From Nocardioides sp. TRM66260-LWL (lineage in GTDB: Bacteria; Actinomycetota; Actinomycetes; Propionibacteriales; Nocardioidaceae): DNA of 64,000 nucleotides. The notes beneath the pieces are model-generated. The model was not told the DNA's origin, searched no databases, and saw only the letters and a program-made list of their open reading frames with translations. Below, in pieces: positions 26,870-35,962 of the stretch (within the stretch, counting starts at the first letter, position 1; each line of letters starts with the position of its first letter). A program made the translations under genes and the position numbers. The stretch covers positions 992,001 through 1,056,000 of the forward strand of contig NZ_JAIQZK010000001.1 of NCBI RefSeq assembly GCF_020075545.1. Reading direction: 5' to 3'.

Positions 26870-28638
26870 TCCGCACCCAGGACGCCGGCGCGCTGCGCGC
26901 CGAGCACGTCGGCCAGAACGTGACCCTCGCCGGATGGGTCGCGAACCGGCGCGATCACGGCGGCGTCGCCTTCCTCGACCTGCGCGAGGCCAGCGGCGTC
27001 GTCCAGGTCGTGGTGCGCGACGAGGCGGTGGCCTCGAGCCTGCGCTCGGAGTACTGCCTGCGGGTCACCGGCGAGGTCACGGCGCGGCTGGCCGGCAACG
27101 AGAACCCGAACCTGGCCACCGGCGCGATCGAGGTCGTCGCCACCGACGTCGAGGTGCTCAGCGCCGCGGCGCCGCTGCCGTTCCCGATCAGCGACCACGT
27201 CGAGGTCGGCGAGGACGTCCGCCTGCGCCACCGCTACCTCGACCTGCGCCGCAGCGGCCCGGCGTCCGCCATCCGCCTGCGCAGCCGGGTGAACAAGGCG
27301 GCGCGCGACGTGCTGGCCGCCCACGACTTCGTCGAGGTCGAGACGCCGACCCTGACCCGTTCGACCCCCGAGGGCGCCCGCGACTTCCTGGTGCCGGCGC
27401 GGCTCGCCCCGGGCAGCTGGTACGCGCTGCCGCAGAGCCCCCAGCTGTTCAAGCAGCTGCTCATGGTGGGCGGGCTCGAGCGGTACTACCAGATCGCCCG
27501 CTGCTACCGCGACGAGGACTTCCGCGCCGACCGGCAGCCGGAGTTCACCCAGCTCGACATCGAGATGAGCTTCGTGACCCAGGACGACGTCATCGCCCTG
27601 GGCGAGGAGATCGTCGCCGCCCTGTGGCGCCTCATCGGCCACGAGGTGCCGCTGCCCCTGCCGCGGATGACCTACGCGGAGGCCATGCGTCGCTTCGGCT
27701 CCGACAAGCCCGACCTGCGGATGGGCCTCGAGCTCGTCGAGTGCACCGACTACTTCGCGCAGACGACCTTCCGGGTCTTCCAGGCGCCGTACGTCGGCGC
27801 CGTGGTCATGCCGGGCGGGGCCGGCCAGCCGCGCAAGCAGCTCGACGCCTGGCAGGAGTGGGCCAAGCAGCGCGGCGCCCGCGGCCTGGCCTACGTGCTG
27901 GTCGGCGAGGACGGCGAGCTCGGCGGTCCCGTGGCCAAGAACCTCTCCGAGGAGGAGAAGGCCGGCCTGGCCGCCCACGTCGGCGCGAGCCCGGGCGACT
28001 GCATCTTCTTCGCCGCCGGCGCCGTGCGCTCCAGCCGCGCCCTGCTCGGCGCCGCGCGCCTGGAGATCGGCCGCCGCACCGGCCTGCTCGACGAGAGCGC
28101 CTGGAGCTTCCTGTGGGTCGTCGACGCGCCGCTGTTCGAGCCGGCCGACGAGGCCACGGCGGCCGGCGACGTCGCCGTGGGCGCCGGCGCCTGGACGGCG
28201 GTGCACCACGCCTTCACCTCCCCGCAGGACCTCGAGACGTTCGACCAGCAGCCGGGCGAGGCGCTCGCCTGGGCCTACGACATCGTCTGCAACGGCAACG
28301 AGATCGGCGGCGGCTCGATCCGCATCCACCGCGAGGACGTGCAGAAGCGCGTCTTCGAGGTCATGGGCATCTCCGAGGCCGAGGCCGAGGAGAAGTTCGG
28401 CTTCCTCCTCGAGGCGTTCAAGTACGGCGCTCCGCCGCACGGCGGCATCGCCTTCGGCTGGGACCGCGTGACGGCGCTGCTCGCCGGCGTCGACTCGATC
28501 CGCGACGTCATCGCCTTCCCGAAGACCGGCGGCGGCTACGACCCGCTCACCGCGGCGCCGGCGCCGATCACCGCCCAGCAGCGCAAGGAGGCCGGGGTCG
28601 ACGCCCGTCCGGCGGAGGACGTCCCGCCGTCGGCGTGA
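26866..28638 (+). CDS. aspS: aspartate--tRNA ligase
   Basis: A 590-residue class II synthetase of bacterial type. The N-terminal OB-fold anticodon domain ([20 protein letters not shown]) is followed by motif 1, motif 2 ([20 protein letters not shown]) and a GAD insertion domain. Motif 3 ([14 protein letters not shown]) lies near the C-terminus. GAGGAG precedes the overlapping GTG. The 3' end is normal, but the sequence beyond its stop goes directly into the mature part of a solute-binding protein in the same frame, marking a likely deletion junction. Confidence 0.97.
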   Translation: MIRTQDAGALRAEHVGQNVTLAGWVANRRDHGGVAFLDLREASGVVQVVVRDEAVASSLRSEYCLRVTGEVTARLAGNENPNLATGAIEVVATDVEVLSAAAPLPFPISDHVEVGEDVRLRHRYLDLRRSGPASAIRLRSRVNKAARDVLAAHDFVEVETPTLTRSTPEGARDFLVPARLAPGSWYALPQSPQLFKQLLMVGGLERYYQIARCYRDEDFRADRQPEFTQLDIEMSFVTQDDVIALGEEIVAALWRLIGHEVPLPLPRMTYAEAMRRFGSDKPDLRMGLELVECTDYFAQTTFRVFQAPYVGAVVMPGGAGQPRKQLDAWQEWAKQRGARGLAYVLVGEDGELGGPVAKNLSEEEKAGLAAHVGASPGDCIFFAAGAVRSSRALLGAARLEIGRRTGLLDESAWSFLWVVDAPLFEPADEATAAGDVAVGAGAWTAVHHAFTSPQDLETFDQQPGEALAWAYDIVCNGNEIGGGSIRIHREDVQKRVFEVMGISEAEAEEKFGFLLEAFKYGAPPHGGIAFGWDRVTALLAGVDSIRDVIAFPKTGGGYDPLTAAPAPITAQQRKEAGVDARPAEDVPPSA

Positions 28639-28755
28639 TCGGCCGGACGATCGGGTGACCGGTCGAGCTCGTCGAGCGCCTCGGGCCCGGCGACCGAGGG
28701 CGGCACGGTCTACTACCTGACGCGCGACAAGGTCGAGCACCTCGACCCGCAGCGC

Positions 28756-30282
28756 ATGTACATCGGTCGCGACCTGGCCAACGCCAACCGGCTGTTCTAC
28801 CGCAGCCTCGTGAGCTTCCCCCTGTCGGCGGACCCGAAGGAGGCCACCACCCCGGTGCCCGACCTCGCCACCGACACCGGCAAGGCCAACGCCGACGCCA
28901 CCGAGTGGTCCTTCACCCTGCGTGACGGCGTCACCTGGCAGGACGGCAAGCCGATCACCTGCGAGGACCTCAAGTACGGCGTGTCGCGCACCTTCGCGCA
29001 GGACGTCATCACCGGCGGCCCGAACTACATCCTCGGCTACCTCGACCTGCCGAAGTCGGGCTACGACGGGCCCTACAAGAAGGACGGCCAGGCCGACTTC
29101 GACAAGGCCGTCACCTGCGACGGCAACACGATCACCTACAAGTTCAACAAGCCGTGGGCCGACTTCCCGCTGGCCATCGCCTCGCTCCGCGCCTTCGACC
29201 CCTACCGGGCCGACCAGGACAAGGGCGACAAGTCGAACTTCTCCGTCTTCGCCAACGGCCCCTACAAGCTGCAGGGCACCTGGGACGAGGCGCAGGGCGG
29301 CACGTTCGTGCGCAACGACGCCTGGAAGCAGGACAGCGACCCGCTGCGCAAGCCGCTGCCGGAGAAGATCGTCTTCCAGCAGGGCCTCACCGACGACATC
29401 ATCGGCCAGCGCCTGATCGCCGACTCCGGCGACGACCAGTTCGCCGTCACCGACATCCCGGTGCTCCCGGCCCAGTACTCGCAGGTCACCGGCCCGATCG
29501 CGAACCGCGCGGTGCTCGTCGACTCGCCGTTCACCAACTACCTGGTGCCGAACTTCAAGACGATCACCGACCTCAAGGTCCGTCAGGCGCTGCTCGCCTC
29601 GACCAACCAGGAGGGCTGGATCGCCGCCGCCGGTGGCGACAAGGCGGCCGCGCCGTCGAAGTCGATCGTCAACCCGGCGCTCGTCGGCTACGCGGACAAC
29701 CCGAACTTCACCTACCCGCCCGCGGGTGACGTCGACGCCGCGAAGAAGCTCCTCGCCGAGGCCGGCGTCAAGACGCCCTACAAGATCACCTTCACGTACC
29801 GCTCGAACCCGACCCGCGACAAGGGCGCCTCGGCGCTGCAGAACACGTGGAACCAGGCCGGCTTCGACGTCACGCTGAACCCGCTGCCCGACACCTACTA
29901 CGCCGACATCCAGAAGCCGTCCGTCGTCGGCGACGTGTTCTGGGCCGGCTGGGGTGCCGACTGGCCGTCCATCGCGTCGGTCATCCCGCCGCTGTTCGAC
30001 AGCCGGATCAACCTCTCGGCCGAGACCAAGGGCCAGGACTACGGCAGCTACGAGTCCGACACCGTGAACAAGCTGATCGACGAGGCCGCGTCCAAGTCGA
30101 CCGTCGACGAGGCCGCCAAGGTCTACGCCCAGATCGACGACCAGCTCGGCAAGGACGTCGCCTACATCCCGCTGCAGGTGCAGAAGTTCTACCTGCTGCG
30201 CGGCTCCAAGGTCGGCGGCTACCAGGCCGGCGCCGCCACCAGCGGCTACCCCGACCTGGGCACGATCGGCGTCACCGGCTGA
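28756..30282 (+). CDS. peptide ABC transporter substrate-binding protein, N-terminally truncated (possible pseudogene)
   Basis: A family 5 extracellular solute-binding protein (oligopeptide/dipeptide type); the 508-residue frame from the ATG contains LRDGVTWQDGKPITCEDLKYG and the usual two-lobe order. Clear similarity to mature binding proteins starts upstream of that ATG, at about 28660 (Ser-rich linker, then GGTVYYLTRDKVEHLDPQRM). That upstream frame runs open from the aspS stop with no start codon, no signal peptide and no lipobox Cys. As it stands the product could not be exported. The usual second permease gene is also missing. A real deletion or an assembly collapse would both explain this. 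Confidence 0.75.
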   Translation: MYIGRDLANANRLFYRSLVSFPLSADPKEATTPVPDLATDTGKANADATEWSFTLRDGVTWQDGKPITCEDLKYGVSRTFAQDVITGGPNYILGYLDLPKSGYDGPYKKDGQADFDKAVTCDGNTITYKFNKPWADFPLAIASLRAFDPYRADQDKGDKSNFSVFANGPYKLQGTWDEAQGGTFVRNDAWKQDSDPLRKPLPEKIVFQQGLTDDIIGQRLIADSGDDQFAVTDIPVLPAQYSQVTGPIANRAVLVDSPFTNYLVPNFKTITDLKVRQALLASTNQEGWIAAAGGDKAAAPSKSIVNPALVGYADNPNFTYPPAGDVDAAKKLLAEAGVKTPYKITFTYRSNPTRDKGASALQNTWNQAGFDVTLNPLPDTYYADIQKPSVVGDVFWAGWGADWPSIASVIPPLFDSRINLSAETKGQDYGSYESDTVNKLIDEAASKSTVDEAAKVYAQIDDQLGKDVAYIPLQVQKFYLLRGSKVGGYQAGAATSGYPDLGTIGVTG

Positions 30283-30296
30283 TCGAGGTCCATGCG

Positions 30297-30330
30297 TCCG
30301 GGGGGAGTCGGGAGACCGGCTCCCCCCGGA
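30297..30330 (+). terminator. hairpin between binding protein and permease genes
   Basis: Perfect 11-bp stem (30297-30307 with 30320-30330) with a 12-nt loop. Such hairpins after binding-protein genes usually attenuate transcription into the membrane components. Confidence 0.6.
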
Positions 30331-30404
30331 CCTGCGGTCGGCGGACGCGCATCCGCTGACCCTCGTCCCCTCACTCGGCGCAAGCCCGGAAAGGCAGGTC
30401 CCCC

Positions 30405-31421
30405 GTGGGCGCCTACATCGTGCGACGCATCCTCGTCGGCGCGGCCCTCCTGGTGACGATGTCCCTCGTCACCTTCCTCCTCTTCTTCGCGACGCCGGTC
30501 GACTACGCCCGGCTCGCCTGCGGCAAGACCTGCCAGCCGGCGCAGATCGAGGAGGTGCGCAAGTCCCTCGGCTACGACGACCCGGTGCTGGTGCAGTGGG
30601 GCAAGTTCATGAAGGGCGTCGCCGTCGGACGCGAGTTCCCCGACGACCCGGCCCTGCGGGCCGCGGCCCCGCAGCTCGTCACCGAGTGCCCGGCCCCGTG
30701 CCTGGGCTACTCGACCCAGACCAACTCGCTGGTCGGCACCACGATCAAGGAGCGGCTCCCCGTCTCCCTCTCCCTGGCCCTGGTCGCGTTCATCCTGTGG
30801 ATCGTCGTCGGCGTCGCGTTCGGCGTGATCGCCGCCCTGCGCAAGGGCACGCTGATCGACCGCGGCATCGTCGGCATCGCGCTGTTCTTCTTCGCCTTCC
30901 CGACCTTCTTCGTCGGCCTGTTCCTCTACACCTACTTCGCGATCAAGTGGCAGGTCTTCCCGATCCCGCGCTACACGCCGATCGCCGACGGCGGCGTATG
31001 GCCCTGGCTGCAGAACCTGCTGCTGCCCGGCGCGACGCTCGCGCTCTTCTACATGGCCGGCTACGTGCGCATCACCCGCGCCTTCGTGCTGGAGTCGATG
31101 GGGGAGGACTACGTCCGCACCGCGCGCGCCAAGGGCCTGCCGAAGGGCGTCATCCTGCGCAAGCACACGATGCGCGCCGCCCTGACGCCGCTGGTCACGA
31201 TGGCCGGCCTCGACCTCGCGAGCCTCGCCGGTGGCGCGATCATCACCGAGGCGGTCTTCAACTACCAGGGCCTGGGCCTGCTCGCCGGCACCGCCGCCCG
31301 CAACGGCGACCTCTCGATGAGCGTCGGCATCGTGGTCACGCTCGCCGCGTTCGTCATCGCCGCCAACATCATCGTCGACGTGCTGTACGCGGTCATCGAC
31401 CCGCGCGTCCGCGTCGGCTGA
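30405..31421 (+). CDS. dppB: peptide ABC transporter permease, DppB type
   Basis: A 338-residue inner-membrane permease. The N-terminal helix [20 protein letters not shown] is typical of DppB/OppB. A loop with paired Cys follows ([22 protein letters not shown]), then five more helices and the EAA loop [15 protein letters not shown] that docks the ATPase. The GTG at 30405 has GGAAAGGCAGG upstream. Normally DppB pairs with a DppC permease; no DppC is encoded in this operon. Confidence 0.93.
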   Translation: MGAYIVRRILVGAALLVTMSLVTFLLFFATPVDYARLACGKTCQPAQIEEVRKSLGYDDPVLVQWGKFMKGVAVGREFPDDPALRAAAPQLVTECPAPCLGYSTQTNSLVGTTIKERLPVSLSLALVAFILWIVVGVAFGVIAALRKGTLIDRGIVGIALFFFAFPTFFVGLFLYTYFAIKWQVFPIPRYTPIADGGVWPWLQNLLLPGATLALFYMAGYVRITRAFVLESMGEDYVRTARAKGLPKGVILRKHTMRAALTPLVTMAGLDLASLAGGAIITEAVFNYQGLGLLAGTAARNGDLSMSVGIVVTLAAFVIAANIIVDVLYAVIDPRVRVG

Positions 31422-31432
31422 ACGGGGGAACC

Positions 31433-32482
31433 ATGTCCACCAGCTTCCTGTCGGTCAACGACCTCAAGGTGCACTTCCCGACCGAGGACGGCCTGGTCAA
31501 GGCCACCGACGGCCTCTCCTTCGACCTCGAGCGCGGCGAGACCCTCGGCATCGTCGGCGAGTCGGGCTCCGGCAAGTCGGTCTCGAGCTCCACCATCCTC
31601 GGCCTGCACCGCGGCTCGAAGGCCCGGGTGTCGGGGGAGATCCTGCTCGACGGCGTCGACCTGCTCACGCTCAGCGACGAGGAGATGCGTCAGCGTCGCG
31701 GCAAGGACGTCGCGATGATCTTCCAGGACCCGCTCTCGGCGATGCACCCGTACTACACCGTCGGCAACCAGATCGCCGAGGCCTACCGGGTGCACCACGA
31801 CGTGTCGAAGAAGGCCGCGAAGGCGCGCGCGGTCGAGATGCTCGAGCGCGTCGGCATCCCGCAGCCCGATCGGCGCGTCGACGACTACCCGCACCAGTTC
31901 TCCGGCGGCATGCGCCAGCGCGCGATGATCGCGATGGGCCTGATCAACGACCCCAGCCTGGTGATCGCCGACGAGCCCACCACCGCCCTCGACGTCACGG
32001 TGCAGGCGCAGATCCTCGACCTGCTGCAGGACCTCCAGACGGAGTTCCAGACCGCGATCATCCTGATCACCCACGACCTCGGCGTGGTCGCCGAGATGGC
32101 CGACGACGTGCTCGTGATGTACGCCGGTCGAGCCGTGGAGTACGGCACGGTCAAGGAGATCCTGACCCATCCGGAGATGCCCTACACGTGGGGTCTGCTC
32201 TCCAGCGTCCCCGACGTGAGCGGCGACCCCGACGCCGCGCTGCTGCCGATCCCGGGCAACCCGCCGTCGCTGCTCAACCCGCCGTCCGGCTGCGCCTTCC
32301 ACCCGCGCTGCACGCACCGCGACAAGGTCGCCGGCGACCTGTGCCGCACCCAGCTGCCCGACCTCGTGCCGGGCCCGCGGGGCGGGGTGCATCTCAAGCG
32401 GTGCCACCTGTCCGACCCCGACGTGATCTACCGCGCCGAGATCCTGCCCGAGATCGCCCCCGACCTCGTCGAGGAGCTGTGA
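31433..32482 (+). CDS. dppD: peptide ABC transporter ATP-binding protein, DppD type
   Basis: A 349-residue ATPase. Walker [12 protein letters not shown] near residue 40, Q-loop [13 protein letters not shown], signature [12 protein letters not shown], and Walker [14 protein letters not shown] are followed by the Switch His in [14 protein letters not shown]. The C-terminus has the oligopeptide-transporter Cys motif ([12 protein letters not shown] ... LCR ... KRCHL) that may hold an iron-sulfur cluster. GGGGGAA precedes the ATG. It starts 11 bp after dppB and overlaps dppF (TGATG). Confidence 0.95.
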   Translation: MSTSFLSVNDLKVHFPTEDGLVKATDGLSFDLERGETLGIVGESGSGKSVSSSTILGLHRGSKARVSGEILLDGVDLLTLSDEEMRQRRGKDVAMIFQDPLSAMHPYYTVGNQIAEAYRVHHDVSKKAAKARAVEMLERVGIPQPDRRVDDYPHQFSGGMRQRAMIAMGLINDPSLVIADEPTTALDVTVQAQILDLLQDLQTEFQTAIILITHDLGVVAEMADDVLVMYAGRAVEYGTVKEILTHPEMPYTWGLLSSVPDVSGDPDAALLPIPGNPPSLLNPPSGCAFHPRCTHRDKVAGDLCRTQLPDLVPGPRGGVHLKRCHLSDPDVIYRAEILPEIAPDLVEEL

Positions 32483-33681
32483 TGGAGACCCCGATGACCC
32501 AGGACGTCCCCGCCGGACGCCACTCCGCCCCGTCCGGCTCCGCGGCGCCGCTGCTCGAGGTCGACGACCTGCGCATGTGGTTCCCCGTGAAGGGCTCCGG
32601 GCTGATCCGGCGCACGGTGGGCCACGTGCAGGCCGTCGACGGCGTGTCCTTCCAGGTCCGTGCCGGCCAGTCCCTGGGCCTGGTCGGCGAGTCCGGCTGC
32701 GGCAAGTCGACGACCGGACGCCTGATCACCCGGCTCTACGAGCCCACCGGCGGCGCCATCCGGTTCGAGGGCGAGGACATCGCCCACCGCTCGGCCCGTC
32801 GACTGCAGCCGCTGCGCCGGGAGATCCAGATGATCTTCCAGGACCCCTACACCTCGCTGAACCCGCGGCACACCGTCGGCACGATCATCGGCGCCCCGCT
32901 GGCGATCCACCAGGTCGTGCCCAAGGACAAGATCCTCGGCCGGGTGCAGGAGCTGCTCGAGATCGTCGGCCTCAACCCCGAGCACTACAACCGCTACCCG
33001 CACGAGTTCTCCGGCGGTCAGCGGCAGCGCATCGGCATCGCGCGGGCGCTGACCCTGCAGCCGAAGCTGCTGGTGGCCGACGAGCCGGTCTCCGCGCTCG
33101 ACGTGTCGATCCAGGCGCAGGTGATCAACCTGCTCAGCGACCTGCAGCGCGAGTTCGGCATCGCGTTCCTCTTCATCGCCCACGACCTCGCGATCGTGCG
33201 GCACTTCTGCCCCGAGATCGCGGTCATGTACCTCGGCAAGATCGTCGAGATCGGCGATCGCGACTCGCTGTACTCCCACCCCTCCCACCCCTACACCCAG
33301 GCGCTGCTCTCGGCGGTGCCCGACGTGCGCCAGGCGGCCGTCGGCGGCCGACGCGAGCGGATCCGTCTGACCGGCGACGTGCCCAGCCCGATCAACCCGC
33401 CGTCCGGCTGCCGGTTCCGCACCCGCTGCCACCTGGCCCAGGAGATCTGCGCCAAGGTCGAGCCGCCGCTGCTGCAGATCGGCCCGAAGCACAAGGTCGC
33501 CTGCCACTTCCCCGGCGAGATCGGCAAGGCGCCGGAGCAGCCGATCACCGCGCGTCTGCTGGGCGTCGACCAGCACGGCACGCCTGACCCCGGCGCCGAG
33601 TCGGTCACCGAGCTCGGCACCGGGCCCGGCTACTCCGACACCTGGCTCGACCTGCAGAACCGCACGGTCGTCTCCGGCTGA
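32482..33681 (+). CDS. dppF: peptide ABC transporter ATP-binding protein, DppF type
   Basis: A 399-residue second ATPase of the pair. Walker [15 protein letters not shown] is near residue 73, followed by [17 protein letters not shown], signature [15 protein letters not shown], Walker [17 protein letters not shown] and the [11 protein letters not shown] switch. The C-terminal Cys motif ([15 protein letters not shown] ... ACHFPGE) matches DppF/OppF. The last about 50 residues are an extra tail without a known domain. Coupled to dppD by a TGATG overlap. With the permease and binding-protein damage upstream, the pair may be orphaned. Confidence 0.95.
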   Translation: METPMTQDVPAGRHSAPSGSAAPLLEVDDLRMWFPVKGSGLIRRTVGHVQAVDGVSFQVRAGQSLGLVGESGCGKSTTGRLITRLYEPTGGAIRFEGEDIAHRSARRLQPLRREIQMIFQDPYTSLNPRHTVGTIIGAPLAIHQVVPKDKILGRVQELLEIVGLNPEHYNRYPHEFSGGQRQRIGIARALTLQPKLLVADEPVSALDVSIQAQVINLLSDLQREFGIAFLFIAHDLAIVRHFCPEIAVMYLGKIVEIGDRDSLYSHPSHPYTQALLSAVPDVRQAAVGGRRERIRLTGDVPSPINPPSGCRFRTRCHLAQEICAKVEPPLLQIGPKHKVACHFPGEIGKAPEQPITARLLGVDQHGTPDPGAESVTELGTGPGYSDTWLDLQNRTVVSG

Positions 33682-33716
33682 GCCGCCACGGCGGCGGTGG
33701 GGCAGACTCGGGCGCG

Positions 33717-35093
33717 ATGGACGGACTCTTCGACGTGCCCGGCGCCGCCGCCCCCCGCCGCGGGGGCGGTGGCTCGCTGCAGTCCACCGGCCACGCGTCC
33801 GAGCCGCTCGCGGTGCGGATGCGTCCGCGCACCCTCGACGAGCTCGTCGGCCAGGCGCAGCTGCGCGAGCCCGGCTCGCCGCTGCGCCAGCTGATCGACG
33901 ACCAGCGCTCGCTGTCGCTGCTGCTGTGGGGTCCGCCGGGCACCGGCAAGACCACGATCGCGGCGATCGTCAGCCACCAGACCGACCGGCGGTTCGTGGA
34001 GATCTCGGCGGTCAGCGCCGGCGTCAAGGAGGTGCGGGCGGCGATCGAGGCCGCCCGGGCCGAGCTCGTCGCCACCGGCGAGGAGACCGTGCTCTTCGTC
34101 GACGAGGTGCACCGGTTCTCCAAGGCCCAGCAGGACGCCCTGCTGCCGGGCGTGGAGAACCGCTGGGTGACCCTCGTCGCGGCCACCACGGAGAACCCGT
34201 TCTTCTCCGTCATCTCGCCCCTGCTCTCGCGCTCCCTGCTGCTGCGCCTCGAGCCGCTCTCGGACGCCGACGTGCGCGCGGTGATCGAGCAGGCGCTCGT
34301 CGACGAGCGCGGCCTCGGCGGGGCGGTGGGGCTCGACGAGGACGCCGCCGACCACCTCGTCCGGCTGGCGGGCGGCGACGCGCGGCGCGCCCTCACCTAC
34401 CTGGAGGCGGCCGCGGGCGCGGCGCGCTCGACCGGCGCCGACGCCGTCTCGCTGGCGATCGCCGAGACGGCCGTCGACCAGGCCGCCGTCCGCTACGACC
34501 GGCAGGGCGACCAGCACTACGACGTCGTCAGCGCCTTCATCAAGTCCGTGCGGGGCTCCGACGTCGACGCGGCGCTCCACTACCTGGCCCGGATGATCGA
34601 GGCGGGGGAGGACCCGCGCTTCATCGCCCGCCGCCTGGTGATCGCCGCCAGCGAGGACGTCGGCCTCGCCGACCCGTCCGCGCTGCAGACCGCCGTGGCG
34701 GCGGCCCAGGCCGTCCAGCTGATCGGGATGCCCGAGGCTGGGCTCAACCTCGCGCACGCGACCATCGCCCTGGCGGTGGCGCCGAAGTCGAACGCCGTGA
34801 CGACCGCGCTCGCCGCGGCCACCGCCGACGTCCGCGCGGGCCGGCTGGGCAGCGTCCCGCCGCACCTGCGCGACGGCCACTACGCCGGCGCGAAGCGGCT
34901 CGGCCACGCCGCGGGCGCGCCGGAGCCGTACAAGTACAGCCACGACGAGCCGTTCGGCATCGCCACCCAGCAGTACGCGCCCGACCCCGTGGCCGACGCC
35001 GTCTACTACCGGCCGACGACCCACGGCGCCGAGGCCGGCATCCGCGAGCGCTGGGAGCGCGTGCGGGCGATCATCCGGGGCACCGACGCCTGA
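33717..35093 (+). CDS. rarA: replication-associated recombination protein A (RarA/MgsA)
   Basis: A 458-residue AAA+ ATPase related to clamp loaders and RuvB, acting at stalled replication forks. An N-terminal [13 protein letters not shown] tail could include a short clamp- or SSB-contact segment. Walker A is [12 protein letters not shown] near residue 71, Walker [16 protein letters not shown] near 127, and sensor 1 [19 protein letters not shown] near 157. The MgsA C-terminal domain holds [28 protein letters not shown] and [23 protein letters not shown] hexamer ends 8 nt before the ATG. Confidence 0.95.
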   Translation: MDGLFDVPGAAAPRRGGGGSLQSTGHASEPLAVRMRPRTLDELVGQAQLREPGSPLRQLIDDQRSLSLLLWGPPGTGKTTIAAIVSHQTDRRFVEISAVSAGVKEVRAAIEAARAELVATGEETVLFVDEVHRFSKAQQDALLPGVENRWVTLVAATTENPFFSVISPLLSRSLLLRLEPLSDADVRAVIEQALVDERGLGGAVGLDEDAADHLVRLAGGDARRALTYLEAAAGAARSTGADAVSLAIAETAVDQAAVRYDRQGDQHYDVVSAFIKSVRGSDVDAALHYLARMIEAGEDPRFIARRLVIAASEDVGLADPSALQTAVAAAQAVQLIGMPEAGLNLAHATIALAVAPKSNAVTTALAAATADVRAGRLGSVPPHLRDGHYAGAKRLGHAAGAPEPYKYSHDEPFGIATQQYAPDPVADAVYYRPTTHGAEAGIRERWERVRAIIRGTDA

Positions 35094-35103
35094 CGGCGCG
35101 CGA

Positions 35104-35109
35104 TAGGGT
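35104..35109 (+). promoter_or_regulatory. -10 element upstream of the 35118 gene
   Basis: TAGGGT ends 8 nt before the GTG at 35118; it would drive the small-gene pair and alaS. Confidence 0.45.
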
Positions 35110-35117
35110 CGTCGATC

Positions 35118-35654
35118 GTGAGCGAGCACTGGACGGTCCCGGCGTGGGCGGCGGCCGGCGTCCTGGTCGCCACCGCGCTGCTGGTGCTCCTCGGCCTCGG
35201 CCTGGCGATCGCCGCCCACCGCACCGTGCGCCGTCGCCGTGCGGAGCTCGACGTGCTGCGGGCCGGCGTCGAGGCCGCCGAGGCCGCGCGCGCCGAGCTC
35301 GAGGCGCGCCTGGCCCGGGTGGAGCGCGCCCAGCGGCCCGCGACGGCGGGTGGCTCGTCCACCGCGCCGCACGTCATCACCCACCTCGGCGAGCCGTCCG
35401 CGGCGACCCGCGACGAGCCGGTCGAGGCCGTCCGCATCGAGGGCCCGCTGCTCGCCGATCTCGTCCTGCGCGAGTCCGCCGTCCAGGTCGGCTCGCTGGC
35501 CGCCGGCCTGCGCCGCGCCCTGGCGCCTGAGGGCCGCGCCCGGGTCCGCGCCGAGATGCGCCGCGACCTCCGCTCCTCGCGCAAGCAGCGGCGCGCCGAC
35601 CTGCGCGCGGCCCGACGCGACGTCGCGGCCCGGCGCCGCACGGTGAGCCCGTGA
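35118..35654 (+). CDS. hypothetical single-pass membrane protein
   Basis: A 178-residue protein I do not recognise beyond its position. One transmembrane helix (about residues 9-32) is followed by a charged helical region that looks like a short coiled coil (RRRRAELDVLRAGVEAAEAA onward, about 40-75). After a linker comes a segment (about 108-145) and an Arg-rich basic C-terminus. A protein of this shape is commonly found between rarA and alaS in related actinobacteria. The stop overlaps the next gene's GTG (GTGA), so the two are translated together. Confidence 0.75.
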   Translation: MSEHWTVPAWAAAGVLVATALLVLLGLGLAIAAHRTVRRRRAELDVLRAGVEAAEAARAELEARLARVERAQRPATAGGSSTAPHVITHLGEPSAATRDEPVEAVRIEGPLLADLVLRESAVQVGSLAAGLRRALAPEGRARVRAEMRRDLRSSRKQRRADLRAARRDVAARRRTVSP

Positions 35655-35962
35655 GCCGCGCCGTCTGGTTCGCGGCCGGCGCCGGCGCCGCGGTCTACAC
35701 GATGGTCCGGGCCCGCCGTGCCGCCGAGCTCCTCACGCCCGAGGGCCTGGAGGACCGCGTGCACGCGCTGATCGTCGGCGCCCGGGTGCTCCGCGAGGAG
35801 ATCGCCCAGGGACGCGCCGACGCCGAGCCCGTCCTGCGGGAGCGCCTGCGCTCGCCCGCCCCCGGGGTCCGGCTGGAGCTCGGACCGGCCGGCCCCGAGT
35901 CCCCGCCGCGCGCCGACGCCGCGCACCCCGTCCCGCACCGCACCCAGGAGGACCCCCGCTGA
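35651..35962 (+). CDS. DUF6167 family small membrane protein
   Basis: A 103-residue protein with an N-terminal hydrophobic helix and the phrase VWFAAGAGAAVYTMVRARRAAELLTPEG that characterises this actinobacterial family. A conserved helix (VGARVLREEIAQGRADAEPVLRERL) follows, and the tail is Pro/Ala rich. Function unknown. It sits between the preceding small membrane protein gene and alaS, overlapping both (GTGA and TGATG), an arrangement typical of the family. Confidence 0.8.
   Translation: MSRAVWFAAGAGAAVYTMVRARRAAELLTPEGLEDRVHALIVGARVLREEIAQGRADAEPVLRERLRSPAPGVRLELGPAGPESPPRADAAHPVPHRTQEDPR

Noticed and set aside
28639..28755. A hidden small gene or intact signal peptide upstream of the binding protein in another frame
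   Set aside because: The other two frames give only a few codons before a stop (for example a GTG frame ending after 7 codons); no hydrophobic segment is encoded.
30283..30404. A remnant of a DppC permease between the binding protein and DppB genes
   Set aside because: Only a hairpin and ribosome site fit in this 120-bp gap; no transmembrane coding frame.
35118..35654. DUF948 family assignment for the small membrane protein after rarA
   Set aside because: The overall shape (one helix then coiled coil) is similar, but I could not match a defining motif, so it is left as hypothetical.
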